Below, in pieces: positions 1-6,137 of a stretch of DNA of 6,657 nucleotides. Position numbers and translations under genes: made by a program. Source of the stretch: Treponema sp. (GTDB lineage: Bacteria > Spirochaetota > Spirochaetia > Treponematales > Breznakiellaceae); assembly GCA_031257595.1 (NCBI GenBank), contig JAIROH010000279.1, forward strand, positions 1 through 6,657, read 5' to 3'. The first letter of the stretch is position 1, and each line of letters begins with the position of its first letter. The notes under the pieces were generated by a model. That model searched no databases. It was not told where the DNA came from and worked only from the letters and a program-made list of their open reading frames with translations.

Positions 1-75
1 CAGTGTTCTGTCTTATACGGATCGCATAGAGACCGTATTCGACAGATAAAAATTTACTCTTATAGCTTTGGCTAA
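1..75. other. AT-rich non-coding edge
   Basis: Only 38 of the first 100 bases are G or C, far below the pur genes. No open reading frame with recognisable content is visible. Together with the palindrome at 76-383 this makes 1-394 a gene-free stretch as far as I can see. Nothing beyond the 7-46 dyad and a weak TAGC-CAAA-GCTA stem (63-74) stands out. Confidence 0.5.
7..46. repeat. 40-bp dyad near the window edge
   Basis: TCTGTC (7-12) and ATACGG (15-20) are mirrored by CCGTAT (33-38) and GACAGA (41-46), with 2-nt mismatched bulges and a 12-nt centre. There is no T-run after it on the plus strand, and on the minus strand the T-run comes before it, so it is not a standard terminator for either direction. 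An operator, a recombinase site or part of an RNA fold are possible. Confidence 0.5.
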
Positions 76-383
76 ATCAAAGGGCAAATAGTGTCAATGC
101 CCATGTCGCCGGGGGTGACATGCACATGCGCCTGTCACGGCAGATTGCCGGACGCCTTTGTTTAGTATAAGACGGCGGCAATTCCCCTGTGAAGAGCATA
201 CGGCGTCCGTAGGTAATAGCCAGACCAGAGTCTGCATAGGAGAAGGTGACGACCGTCTAGCTCGAACGGAGGTTGCCGCCGTCCTGTGGTAACGCAAAGG
301 CGTCCGGCGGTTTCCTGATACGGGCGCATGTGTCTGCCCCACTAAACAGCGACATGGGTTTTGCTGTCATTATGACCTTTGAT
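76..383. mobile_element. 308-bp imperfect palindrome, MITE-like, downstream of purH
   Basis: Collinear inverted blocks run from the ends to a common centre near 227-229. They are 75-83/376-384 (AATCAAAGG), 100-109/349-358 (CCCATGTCGC), 123-132/323-332 (CACATGCGCC), 147-160/295-308 (14 bp), 171-181/273-283 (11 bp), GAGC 194-197/260-263, ACGG 200-203/253-256, and a central 221-225/230-234 stem with a CAGA loop. The ends read ATCAAAGG ... CCTTTGAT, with TAA directly outside both (73-75 and 384-386), which could be a target-site duplication. No convincing protein is encoded. Each arm also holds smaller hairpins, e.g. 102-107/117-122 (CATGTC/GACATG) and 346-350/363-367 (ACAGC/GCTGT). It may be a non-autonomous transposable element or a long hairpin RNA at the 3' end of the pur mRNA. 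The inverted-repeat structure is certain; its nature is inference. Confidence 0.65.
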
Positions 384-394
384 TAAGACAGTGC

Positions 395-2158
395 CTAGTG
401 CTTGAAGTGCCGGGTTCCGGTAAAGACCATCGCGATACCGTGCCTGTCGCAGGCTTCGATTGACTCTTTGTCCCGTATCGAACCGCCGGGCTGGACTATC
501 GCCCGTATCCCCGCGGCGGCGGCGGTTTCCACAACGTCGCCAAACGGAAAGAACGCGTCCGACGCCAGAACCCTGGCCGGACCGGCGTTTCCCGCGGCCG
601 GGCTCTGCGCCGCGATGACGCCCGCGGCTCTGGACAGGGCCTGTTCCGCCGCCCAGATACGGTTGGTCTGCCCGCCGCCGATCCCCACGGCGGCCCGGTC
701 CCTGACCACGACGATGGCGTTGCTTTTGACAAAGCTTACCGCCCTCATCCCGAAAACCATGTCGGGAACGTCCGCCGGGCCGGGGGCGGCCTTTGTTACG
801 ACTTCCCATTTTTCAAGAAGCCGCCTGTCCGCGTCCTGGACAAGCAGTCCGCCGTCAACGGCGATACATTCGGTCTTGTCCGATGGCGCCCGGTTTGCCT
901 TCATCACCCTGAGGTTCTTTTTCGCCCTGAGGATTTCCAGCGCCTCCCCGTCGTAGTCCGGGGCCGCGACAATCTCCAAAAACAACTCCGCCAGTTTCGC
1001 CGCCGTCGCCGCGTCTACCTTCACCGTCGAAGCGACGATGCCCCCGAAGATCGAAACCGGATCGCAGGCGTAGGCTTTTTCATAAGCCTCAAGCAGCGTC
1101 GTCCCCAGGGCTATGCCGCACGGCGTGTTGTGTTTTACCGCGACGCAGCAGGGAAGAGGGGGGAAGCCTCCCCCCTGGCTCCGGCCCGTTGGTCCTCCGC
1201 CACCCCCCTCTGCGGGGGGAGACGGCGAAAAAGGCCCCCCGCCCCCGGTACCGGCGATGCCCAGCCGGACAAGGCCGGCGTCTTCCGGGGACCCGTCAAA
1301 ACCGAACGCGCAGGCGGCTTTCCAGGCCAAATCCAGATCCCGGATATTGTTGTAGCCCAATTCCTTGCCGTTAAGCTGTTCCATTCCGCCCAGGGCGCCG
1401 GGCCTGCCCGCGGAAAGGTACAGGGCCGCGCTCTGGTGGCCGTTTTCCCCGTAACGGAGATCCCGCGCTTTTTTAAGCGGGAGCGGCCAAAACGCCGGAT
1501 ACTTGTCCGCGCCCAGGGCAGCCGCTTCCATGCCCGCCGCGCTTGCGTCATCCGCAACGCCGTTCCGCGGGCCGTCAAGCTCAAGCAGATACCGGGCGAC
1601 GGCGGCGTCATAGGCCGAGGTCAGGCCAAACACCTTGCCCGCGAGGCGCTTCCTGAAAAGGGAACCCGGGGTTTCTGTTTCGCCGTTTTTCAGCGCGGCG
1701 ATTACTTCCGCGTAATCCGCCGGATCGGTGAGGACAACCACGTCCCGGTAATTTTTCGCCGCCGATCGGAGCATCGCGGGGCCGCCTATGTCGATAAATT
1801 CTATCGTTTCTTCAAGGGAAAGCCCCGCCTGGGCTTTTTCAAAAAACGGATAGAGGTTTACGCAGACGAGGTCTATGGTTCCGATGCCCAGCTTGTCCAG
1901 GGTTTCCATGTGGGCGGAAAGATCCCGCCTGGCAAGCAGGGCGGCGTGGACCGCCGGATGAAGGGTCTTGACCCGGCCGTCAAGACATTCGGGGAAACCC
2001 GTCACCGACGAAACGTCGGTAACGGGAACGCCGTTGTCCTGCAAATACCGGGCCGTACCGCCGGTAGAAAGAACCTCCCATCCCGCCCCGGCAAGAGACC
2101 AGACCAGTTCAAGAATTCCCGATTTGTCGTATACGCTTACAAGGGCGCGTTTTTTCAT
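395..2158 (-). CDS. purH: PurH, bifunctional AICAR transformylase / IMP cyclohydrolase, with in-frame insertion
   Basis: PurH carries out the last two steps to IMP: formylation of AICAR and ring closure. Three starts are stacked (GTG 2164, ATG 2161, ATG 2158). AAGGAG at 2163-2168 sits 5 nt before the last, so that one was chosen (587 residues; usual length about 510-530). The N-terminal MGS-like cyclohydrolase domain has SVYDKSG (8-14), STGGTA (31-36), GRVKTLHP (61-68), NLYPF (101-105) and DIGGPAMLRSAAKN (123-136). The transformylase domain has RYGENGHQ (235-242, usually YGENPHQ), the catalytic K342-H343 in VKHNTPCG, SNAIV, DAFFPFGD (534-541), QPGGSIRD (556-563) and the C-terminal RHFKH. Residues about 305-336 are a Gly/Pro-rich insertion of repeat-like DNA placed only about six residues before K342. 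All catalytic landmarks and the frame are intact, so it is called functional rather than a pseudogene. Last gene of the operon; stop is TAG. Confidence 0.94.
   Translation of the reverse strand: MKKRALVSVYDKSGILELVWSLAGAGWEVLSTGGTARYLQDNGVPVTDVSSVTGFPECLDGRVKTLHPAVHAALLARRDLSAHMETLDKLGIGTIDLVCVNLYPFFEKAQAGLSLEETIEFIDIGGPAMLRSAAKNYRDVVVLTDPADYAEVIAALKNGETETPGSLFRKRLAGKVFGLTSAYDAAVARYLLELDGPRNGVADDASAAGMEAAALGADKYPAFWPLPLKKARDLRYGENGHQSAALYLSAGRPGALGGMEQLNGKELGYNNIRDLDLAWKAACAFGFDGSPEDAGLVRLGIAGTGGGGPFSPSPPAEGGGGGPTGRSQGGGFPPLPCCVAVKHNTPCGIALGTTLLEAYEKAYACDPVSIFGGIVASTVKVDAATAAKLAELFLEIVAAPDYDGEALEILRAKKNLRVMKANRAPSDKTECIAVDGGLLVQDADRRLLEKWEVVTKAAPGPADVPDMVFGMRAVSFVKSNAIVVVRDRAAVGIGGGQTNRIWAAEQALSRAAGVIAAQSPAAGNAGPARVLASDAFFPFGDVVETAAAAGIRAIVQPGGSIRDKESIEACDRHGIAMVFTGTRHFKH
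1151..1246 (-). repeat. GC-rich palindromic insertion inside purH
   Basis: About 96 nt in phase with purH, 76% GC over 1151-1250. It contains two local hairpins: 1157-1176 (AGGGGGG ... CCCCCCT, with only a few bases between the arms) and 1203-1219 (CCCCCC, loop TCTGC, GGGGGG). Its two outer ends are also roughly inverted copies of each other: GGGAAGAGGGGGG at the left, and the reverse complement of the right end reads GGGGGCGGGGGG. A perfect 10-bp palindrome CCGGTACCGG (1245-1254) sits at the right border. It encodes a Gly/Pro-rich stretch including SPPAEGGGGGPTGRSQGG that has no counterpart in PurH of other bacteria as I know them. The structure is what a small mobile palindromic repeat inserted in frame would leave. 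Multi-copy status cannot be seen from one window, and exact borders are uncertain by several bases. Confidence 0.7.
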
Positions 2159-2160
2159 CA

Positions 2161-2772
2161 TCACTCCTTATTTTTTCCGTTATGACGCCTTTCCATCATT
2201 ATCACCGCGTCCACAATCGCGGTATGCTCTTCACGATGGATACGTTCCGCCAGTGTTTCGGGCGTATCCCCGCCCAGTACCGGAACCTTTCGCTGAAGAA
2301 GGACAGGTCCGGTGTCGGTTCCCCCGTCCACCATGTGAACCGTACAGCCCGATTCGCTTTCGCCGGCGGCAAGCACGGCCCGGTGAACCTTTTCGCCGTA
2401 CATGCCCTCCCCGCCGTATTTGGGAAGCAGCGACGGATGGAGGTTGATGATCCGCCCCGAATACCTGTCGAGGATCTCTCCCCGCAGAATCGAAAGAAAA
2501 CCCGCGAGGACGATAAGGCCGGCGCCGTAGTCTCCGGCGATGTCCATGATCCTGCCGGAAAGCTCCCGCCGCCGCTCTTCCGGGGGAAGGCGCCTGTCCG
2601 GTTCTTCGACAAGCGCGGGAACGCCGGCTTTTTTTGCCCGCTCCAGGGCGAAAACGCCGGCCCTGTCGGAAACAACGGCGGCGATACGGCTGTCCAGGCG
2701 CCCGGCCTTTTCCGCGTCGATAAGGGCCTGGAGGTTGCTGCCGTTCCCCGAAACCAGGACAATCACGTTCAT
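2161..2772 (-). CDS. purN: PurN, phosphoribosylglycinamide formyltransferase
   Basis: The folate-dependent GAR transformylase uses 10-formyl-THF to turn GAR into FGAR. The start is the ATG at 2772, whose last bases form the purM stop (ATGA). This gives 203 residues beginning MNVIVLVSGNGSNLQ, the standard PurN N-terminus. The upstream extension to 2823 is out-of-context sequence inside purM. Key features: phosphate-binding GNGSN (9-13), VLAGFLSIL (88-96), and the catalytic triad of the family, N110, H112 (NLHPSLLPK) and D153 (GGTDTGPVL). The active-site loop reads YGGEGMYGEKVH rather than the shorter enterobacterial YPGLHTH. This is a variant I associate with Bacteroidota and spirochaete PurN. 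No good Shine-Dalgarno precedes the ATG, which fits re-initiation from purM. The C-terminus is lysine- and asparagine-rich and ends at TGA, 2 nt before the likely purH ATG. Confidence 0.95.
   Translation of the reverse strand: MNVIVLVSGNGSNLQALIDAEKAGRLDSRIAAVVSDRAGVFALERAKKAGVPALVEEPDRRLPPEERRRELSGRIMDIAGDYGAGLIVLAGFLSILRGEILDRYSGRIINLHPSLLPKYGGEGMYGEKVHRAVLAAGESESGCTVHMVDGGTDTGPVLLQRKVPVLGGDTPETLAERIHREEHTAIVDAVIMMERRHNGKNKE
2163..2168 (-). promoter_or_regulatory. Shine-Dalgarno of purH
   Basis: On the minus strand AAGGAG runs directly into GTGATGATG. Spacing is 0 to the GTG, 2 to the first ATG and 5 to the second ATG, so the ATG at 2158 is the best-placed start. The purN TGA lies inside this same stretch, so ribosomes ending purN are already on the purH start region. 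Confidence 0.7.
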
Positions 2773-3920
2773 GCCGTAAACCGCAGTTTGCCCGAGCCTT
2801 TTTCCACGCGGCCTATTTCCCACGCGGGATACCCTTTGCCGTCCAGAAATTCAAGCGCCGCGGGAAGGTCTTTCCGATCCAGCGCGATGACAAAGCCTAT
2901 CCCCATGTTAAACGTATTGAACATCTGTTTACGGAGAGCTGTGTCCGCTTCAAGCAAAGCCGCTCCGGCCCGCTCCGCCCCGGCCTGATCCGGCCCCGCC
3001 CGTTCTGTCCCGGACGGCGCAATCCCCGCGATACCGGCGGCGATCCGGGCAAAGATCGGCGGGATGGTCCAGCGGCCGTTTTCAATTACCGCGTCAAAGG
3101 CCGCGCCCCGTTCCCCGTCCGCGGACGGGAACATCCGGGGGATGTTTTCATAAAAGCCGCCGCCGGTAATATGGGCCATGCCGTGAACGGAAACCCGTTC
3201 CATCAGGCCCAGCAGGGGCCGGACATAGAGCCGCGTCGGCTCAAGCAGGGCGCGGCCTATCGGCATGCCGCCGAAGTCTTCGTTCAGGTCGGGGATCACT
3301 TTGCGGATAAGGCTGTAGCCGTTGGAATGTGTCCCCGACGAGGCGACGCCTGCCAGCGCGTCTCCTTCGCGGATTGCCCGGCCGTCGACAATGTTTTTCC
3401 GGTCTACGATACCCACGGCAAAACCGGCGATGTCGTATTTGCCCTCGTCGTAGAAGCCCGGCATTTCGGCGGTTTCTCCGCCCAGAAGAACGCAGCCGGT
3501 TTCCCGGCAGCCCGCGGCCACGCCTTTTACGAGGGCGGCGGCCACATCGGCGTCGAGTTTTCCGCAGGCAAGGTAGTCAAGAAAAAACAGGGGACGGGCG
3601 CCGTGACAGAGTATGTCGTTGACGCACATCGCGACGCAGTCGATGCCGACGGTGTCGTACTTCTTCATCCTGAACGCGATGTCGAGCTTCGTTCCCACCC
3701 CGTCGGTTCCCGATACCAGAACGGGATCTTCCATTGCCGTGTCCCCCGCGCCGGGCCCGGTTCCAATCAATTCCCTGAGGGATACCATTCCGGCAAAACT
3801 GCCGATGCCGTTAAGCACCGCGCCTCCCAGAGGCCCAAAAGTTCCGGCGGCAAGCTCCCGGTATTTTCCGACGGCCCGGTAGCCTTCTTCTATGCTGACC
3901 CCCGCTTCTTTGTAGTTCAC
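2769..3920 (-). CDS. purM: PurM, phosphoribosylformylglycinamidine cyclo-ligase (AIR synthase)
   Basis: AIR synthase closes the imidazole ring: FGAM plus ATP gives AIR. The chosen GTG at 3920 overlaps the purF TGA (GTGA) and has GGGAG 7 nt upstream. The reading extended to 3965 lies in purF and lacks family similarity. The protein is 383 residues against about 345 normally. Conserved blocks: SGTDGVGTKLDIA (70-82), DCVAMCVNDILCHGARP (94-110), GGETAEMPGFY (147-157), SSGTHSNGYSL (194-204), LEPTRLYV (226-233), HITGGGFYENIPR (250-262) and FNTFNMGIGF (334-343). The extra length is mainly residues 291-325, between WTIPPIF and FNTFNMG, where three ERAGP/DQAGA/ERAGA pentads sit. This is a surface segment in the C-terminal domain by family comparison, so activity is probably kept. 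The TGA overlaps the purN ATG (ATGA), suggesting coupled translation. Confidence 0.95.
   Translation of the reverse strand: MNYKEAGVSIEEGYRAVGKYRELAAGTFGPLGGAVLNGIGSFAGMVSLRELIGTGPGAGDTAMEDPVLVSGTDGVGTKLDIAFRMKKYDTVGIDCVAMCVNDILCHGARPLFFLDYLACGKLDADVAAALVKGVAAGCRETGCVLLGGETAEMPGFYDEGKYDIAGFAVGIVDRKNIVDGRAIREGDALAGVASSGTHSNGYSLIRKVIPDLNEDFGGMPIGRALLEPTRLYVRPLLGLMERVSVHGMAHITGGGFYENIPRMFPSADGERGAAFDAVIENGRWTIPPIFARIAAGIAGIAPSGTERAGPDQAGAERAGAALLEADTALRKQMFNTFNMGIGFVIALDRKDLPAALEFLDGKGYPAWEIGRVEKGSGKLRFTA
2961..3005 (-). repeat. Three 15-bp tandem repeats within purM
   Basis: Read on the minus strand, three consecutive 15-nt units (3005-2991, 2990-2976, 2975-2961) encode ERAGP, DQAGA and ERAGA, residues 306-320 of PurM. 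The units are GC-rich and similar but not identical; the middle one is the most diverged. They lie in a segment roughly 27 residues longer than usual between PPIF and FNMG. The unit length is a multiple of three, so copy-number change would keep the frame. Confidence 0.7.
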
Positions 3921-5380
3921 TGACCTTCTCCCGCCACCGGAATCGGATATTCCCCGGTAAAACACCCAAGACAGTAGCCTGAATTTTCTCCCCGCATGGA
4001 TTGGGGATCGATGGATTCAAGAAGCCCTTCAACGCTGATAAACGCGAGGCTGTCCGCCCCCAGGGAAGCGCAGAGTTCGTTCACGCTGTTCATATTGCTG
4101 ATAAGATCTTTCCTGTGCGGAGTGTCGATGCCGAAATAACAGGGAAAACGTACCGGCGGAGAACATATCCTCATATGGACTTCTTTTGCCCCCGCGGCCT
4201 TTAATATGGAAACAAGCCGGCGCGAGGTTGTACCCCGGACGATTGAGTCGTCGATGATCACTACCCGCTTGCCCCGGACTTCGCTTCCGATGACATTGTG
4301 CTTTACCGAAACGGCTTTTTCCCGCATATCCTGGTCGGGAGAGATAAAGGTTCTGCCGACGTATTTGCTTTTGACGATGCCCAGGCCGTAGGGCGTACCG
4401 GTGGCCCTGCCGTAGCCGATTGCCGCGGGAATGCCCGAGTCGGGCACGCCGACAACAAGGTCGGCGCTTACCGTCGATTCCCTGCCGAGTATTTCCCCGG
4501 CCCGGATCCTCGCCCCGTATACGTCTACCGAATCCATAAGGCTGTCCGGCCGGGCAAAGTACACGTATTCAAACGAACAGATCGCCCGGCGGGTTTTTTC
4601 GCTGAACGTGAACGAAAGCAGATCGTCTTTTGTGATGACGACAACTTCTCCCGGCTCAATGTCCCGGATAAACTTCCCCCCAACGGCGTCTATCGCGCAG
4701 GATTCACTGGCCAGTATCCAGCCGGTTCCCGAGTCGCCCGATCCAAGCTTTCCAAGGCAGAGCGGCCTTATGCCGTTGGGATCTCTCGCCCCTACCATGG
4801 CGTCTTTGGTAAGGACGGTAAGGGCGTAGGATCCCTTGATGAATTTGATCGTGTCGGTCAACGCCTTTTCAAGGCCCTTTTTGTAGTTTTTCGCGATAAG
4901 GTTGATGATCACTTCGCTGTCGCTGGAAGAGGTAAAGCCGACCCCGGCGTCTTCCAGAAGTTCCCTGACCACGTCGGCGTTGGTGAGGGTACCGTTATGT
5001 GCAACCGCAATCGATCCGAGCTTGAAATGGCTGACAAAGGGCTGGGCGTTCTCAAGGCAGCTTCCCCCCGATGTGGAATAACGCACATGGCCTATGGCCG
5101 CCGGGCCTTTCAGCGAAGAGATTGTTTCATGGGTAAAAACCTCGCCGACAAGCCCCATGCCCTTGCGGCACTCAATCGTATTTTCGTGAGCGGCGGCGAT
5201 GCCGGCGCTTTCCTGACCCCGGTGTTGAAGCGAAAAAAGTCCGTAGTATACCAGCGGCGCCGCGTCCTTTTTCGGGTCGGAAAAAAAGATCCCAAAAACG
5301 CCGCATTCCTCACGCAGCTTGTCGTCCCGGATCGAAAGATCGAGCCCGTTCCGAACCAAATCACTCAAGCCGCTATTCAC
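3917..5380 (-). CDS. purF: PurF, amidophosphoribosyltransferase (Fe-S type)
   Basis: Glutamine PRPP amidotransferase makes 5-phosphoribosylamine from PRPP and glutamine, the committed step of purine synthesis. From the GTG at 5380 the protein is 487 residues. The Ntn-hydrolase glutaminase half begins at ECGVFG. Cys26 would become the N-terminal nucleophile after removal of a propeptide. LQHRGQESAG (51-60), HVRYSTSG (98-105) and AHNGTL (127-132) follow. The C-terminal phosphoribosyltransferase half has the PRPP loop VVIIDDSIVRGTTSRR (373-388). Four cysteines, C268, C414, C470 and C473, match the [4Fe-4S] ligands of the Bacillus subtilis enzyme, so an oxygen-sensitive cluster form is likely. 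A longer reading to 5425 runs inside purC and is not needed. TTG codons at 5368 and 5359 are other possible starts. The TGA stop overlaps the purM GTG. End-product inhibition by purine nucleotides is a family trait, not seen directly. Confidence 0.95.
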   Translation of the reverse strand: MNSGLSDLVRNGLDLSIRDDKLREECGVFGIFFSDPKKDAAPLVYYGLFSLQHRGQESAGIAAAHENTIECRKGMGLVGEVFTHETISSLKGPAAIGHVRYSTSGGSCLENAQPFVSHFKLGSIAVAHNGTLTNADVVRELLEDAGVGFTSSSDSEVIINLIAKNYKKGLEKALTDTIKFIKGSYALTVLTKDAMVGARDPNGIRPLCLGKLGSGDSGTGWILASESCAIDAVGGKFIRDIEPGEVVVITKDDLLSFTFSEKTRRAICSFEYVYFARPDSLMDSVDVYGARIRAGEILGRESTVSADLVVGVPDSGIPAAIGYGRATGTPYGLGIVKSKYVGRTFISPDQDMREKAVSVKHNVIGSEVRGKRVVIIDDSIVRGTTSRRLVSILKAAGAKEVHMRICSPPVRFPCYFGIDTPHRKDLISNMNSVNELCASLGADSLAFISVEGLLESIDPQSMRGENSGYCLGCFTGEYPIPVAGEGQ

Positions 5381-5382
5381 GG

Positions 5383-6126
5383 TTATCCGGGGACGGCAAA
5401 GTGGAAATCGCCGACGCGGTTCCACACTTCGACATAGGCTTCTTTTTCGCCGCCCATGTCCCTGCGGAAGCGGTCTTTGTCGAGTTTTTCGCCGGTCTCC
5501 GAATCCCAGAAACGGCAGGTGTCCGGCGACATCTCATCCGCCAGAACGATGTGGCCTTCTTCGTTGCGCCCGAACTCAAGCTTGAAATCGATGAGCCTGA
5601 GTTTTTTTTCAAGCAGCCAGGGGTAAAGCGCGTCGTTAACCTGAAGGGCCATGGCGCAAATCTGGTCTATTTCTTCCGCCTTTGCCGCGCCCATTGATAT
5701 GGCCTGTTCTTTGGTTACCAGCGGATCGCCCTGGGCATCGTCCTTATAGGTAAGCTCCACGATGGGTTCGGGAAGCTCCGTCCCTTCGGCCTGCCCGGTC
5801 CGTTTTGCCAGGGAACCGGCGACGACGTTTCGCACGATAACTTCCAGCGGAATAATCGTGACCTTCCGGCACAGCATGTCCCGGTCGTTTACCCTGGTTA
5901 CAAAGTGTGTCGGTATACCGGCCGATTCAACAAAGCGAAAAAAACTCGCGGAAAGTTTGTTGTTGATGATCCCCTTGTCTTCGATCTGCCCTTTCTTTTC
6001 CCCGTTAAACGCCGTCGCGTCGTCCTTGAAGTGAACAAGCACCAGATCCTTTTTATCCGTGGCAAAAACCTGTTTTGCCTTTCCCTCGTAAAGCATTTCG
6101 CCCCGGGTAACATTTTTATCCGCCAT
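5383..6126 (-). CDS. purC: PurC, SAICAR synthetase
   Basis: Phosphoribosylaminoimidazole-succinocarboxamide synthase joins CAIR and aspartate with ATP to make SAICAR, the step after PurE. The product is 247 residues, close to the usual 235-245 of the compact bacterial enzyme. Visible landmarks in order: the N-terminal LYEGKAKQVF strand (12-21), the ATP-site DDATAFNGEKK (35-45), family signature PLEVIVRNVVAGS (93-105), YKDDAQGDPL (127-136), LIDFKLEFGR (178-187) and DEMSPDTCRFWD (197-208). The ATG is preceded by a purine-rich AGAGGGAGA ribosome-binding stretch (6128-6136), the clearest one at the front of the operon. M11 is a possible alternative start but would leave almost nothing ahead of the conserved LYEGKAK. 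It lies 11 nt after purE, and its TAA is 2 nt ahead of the proposed purF GTG. Confidence 0.96.
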   Translation of the reverse strand: MADKNVTRGEMLYEGKAKQVFATDKKDLVLVHFKDDATAFNGEKKGQIEDKGIINNKLSASFFRFVESAGIPTHFVTRVNDRDMLCRKVTIIPLEVIVRNVVAGSLAKRTGQAEGTELPEPIVELTYKDDAQGDPLVTKEQAISMGAAKAEEIDQICAMALQVNDALYPWLLEKKLRLIDFKLEFGRNEEGHIVLADEMSPDTCRFWDSETGEKLDKDRFRRDMGGEKEAYVEVWNRVGDFHFAVPG

Positions 6127-6127
6127 A

Positions 6128-6136
6128 TCTCCCTCT
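6128..6136 (-). promoter_or_regulatory. Shine-Dalgarno of purC
   Basis: A purine run AGAGGGAGA lies within the 11-nt purE-purC gap, just ahead of the purC ATG. It is stronger than the sites before purE, purF and purN, so purC may be initiated independently rather than only by coupling. Confidence 0.6.
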
Positions 6137-6137
6137 G

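Noticed and set aside
48..74. Intrinsic terminator of the operon on the minus strand
   Set aside because: The TAGC/GCTA stem has only four base pairs, and the T-run (48-52) begins about 10 nt after it, so it does not have the form of a standard terminator.
147..308. Integron attC site
   Set aside because: The stem is far too long and I could not find paired GTTRRRY and RYYYAAC core sites at the right positions.
94..342. 82-residue minus-strand frame within the palindrome
   Set aside because: Composition is Arg/Ser/Pro-rich without a recognisable motif, there is no ribosome-binding site of note, and the region is better explained by its inverted-repeat structure.
395..2164. purH as a disrupted pseudogene
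   Set aside because: The insertion keeps the frame and both domains retain their conserved motifs through to the C-terminal RHFKH.
1130..2185. 351-residue plus-strand open frame opposite purH
   Set aside because: It is the complement of a GC-rich, strongly coding gene; the translation shows no domain and simply mirrors purH. The same applies to plus-strand frames at 2182-2988, 3171-3923 and 4298-5437.
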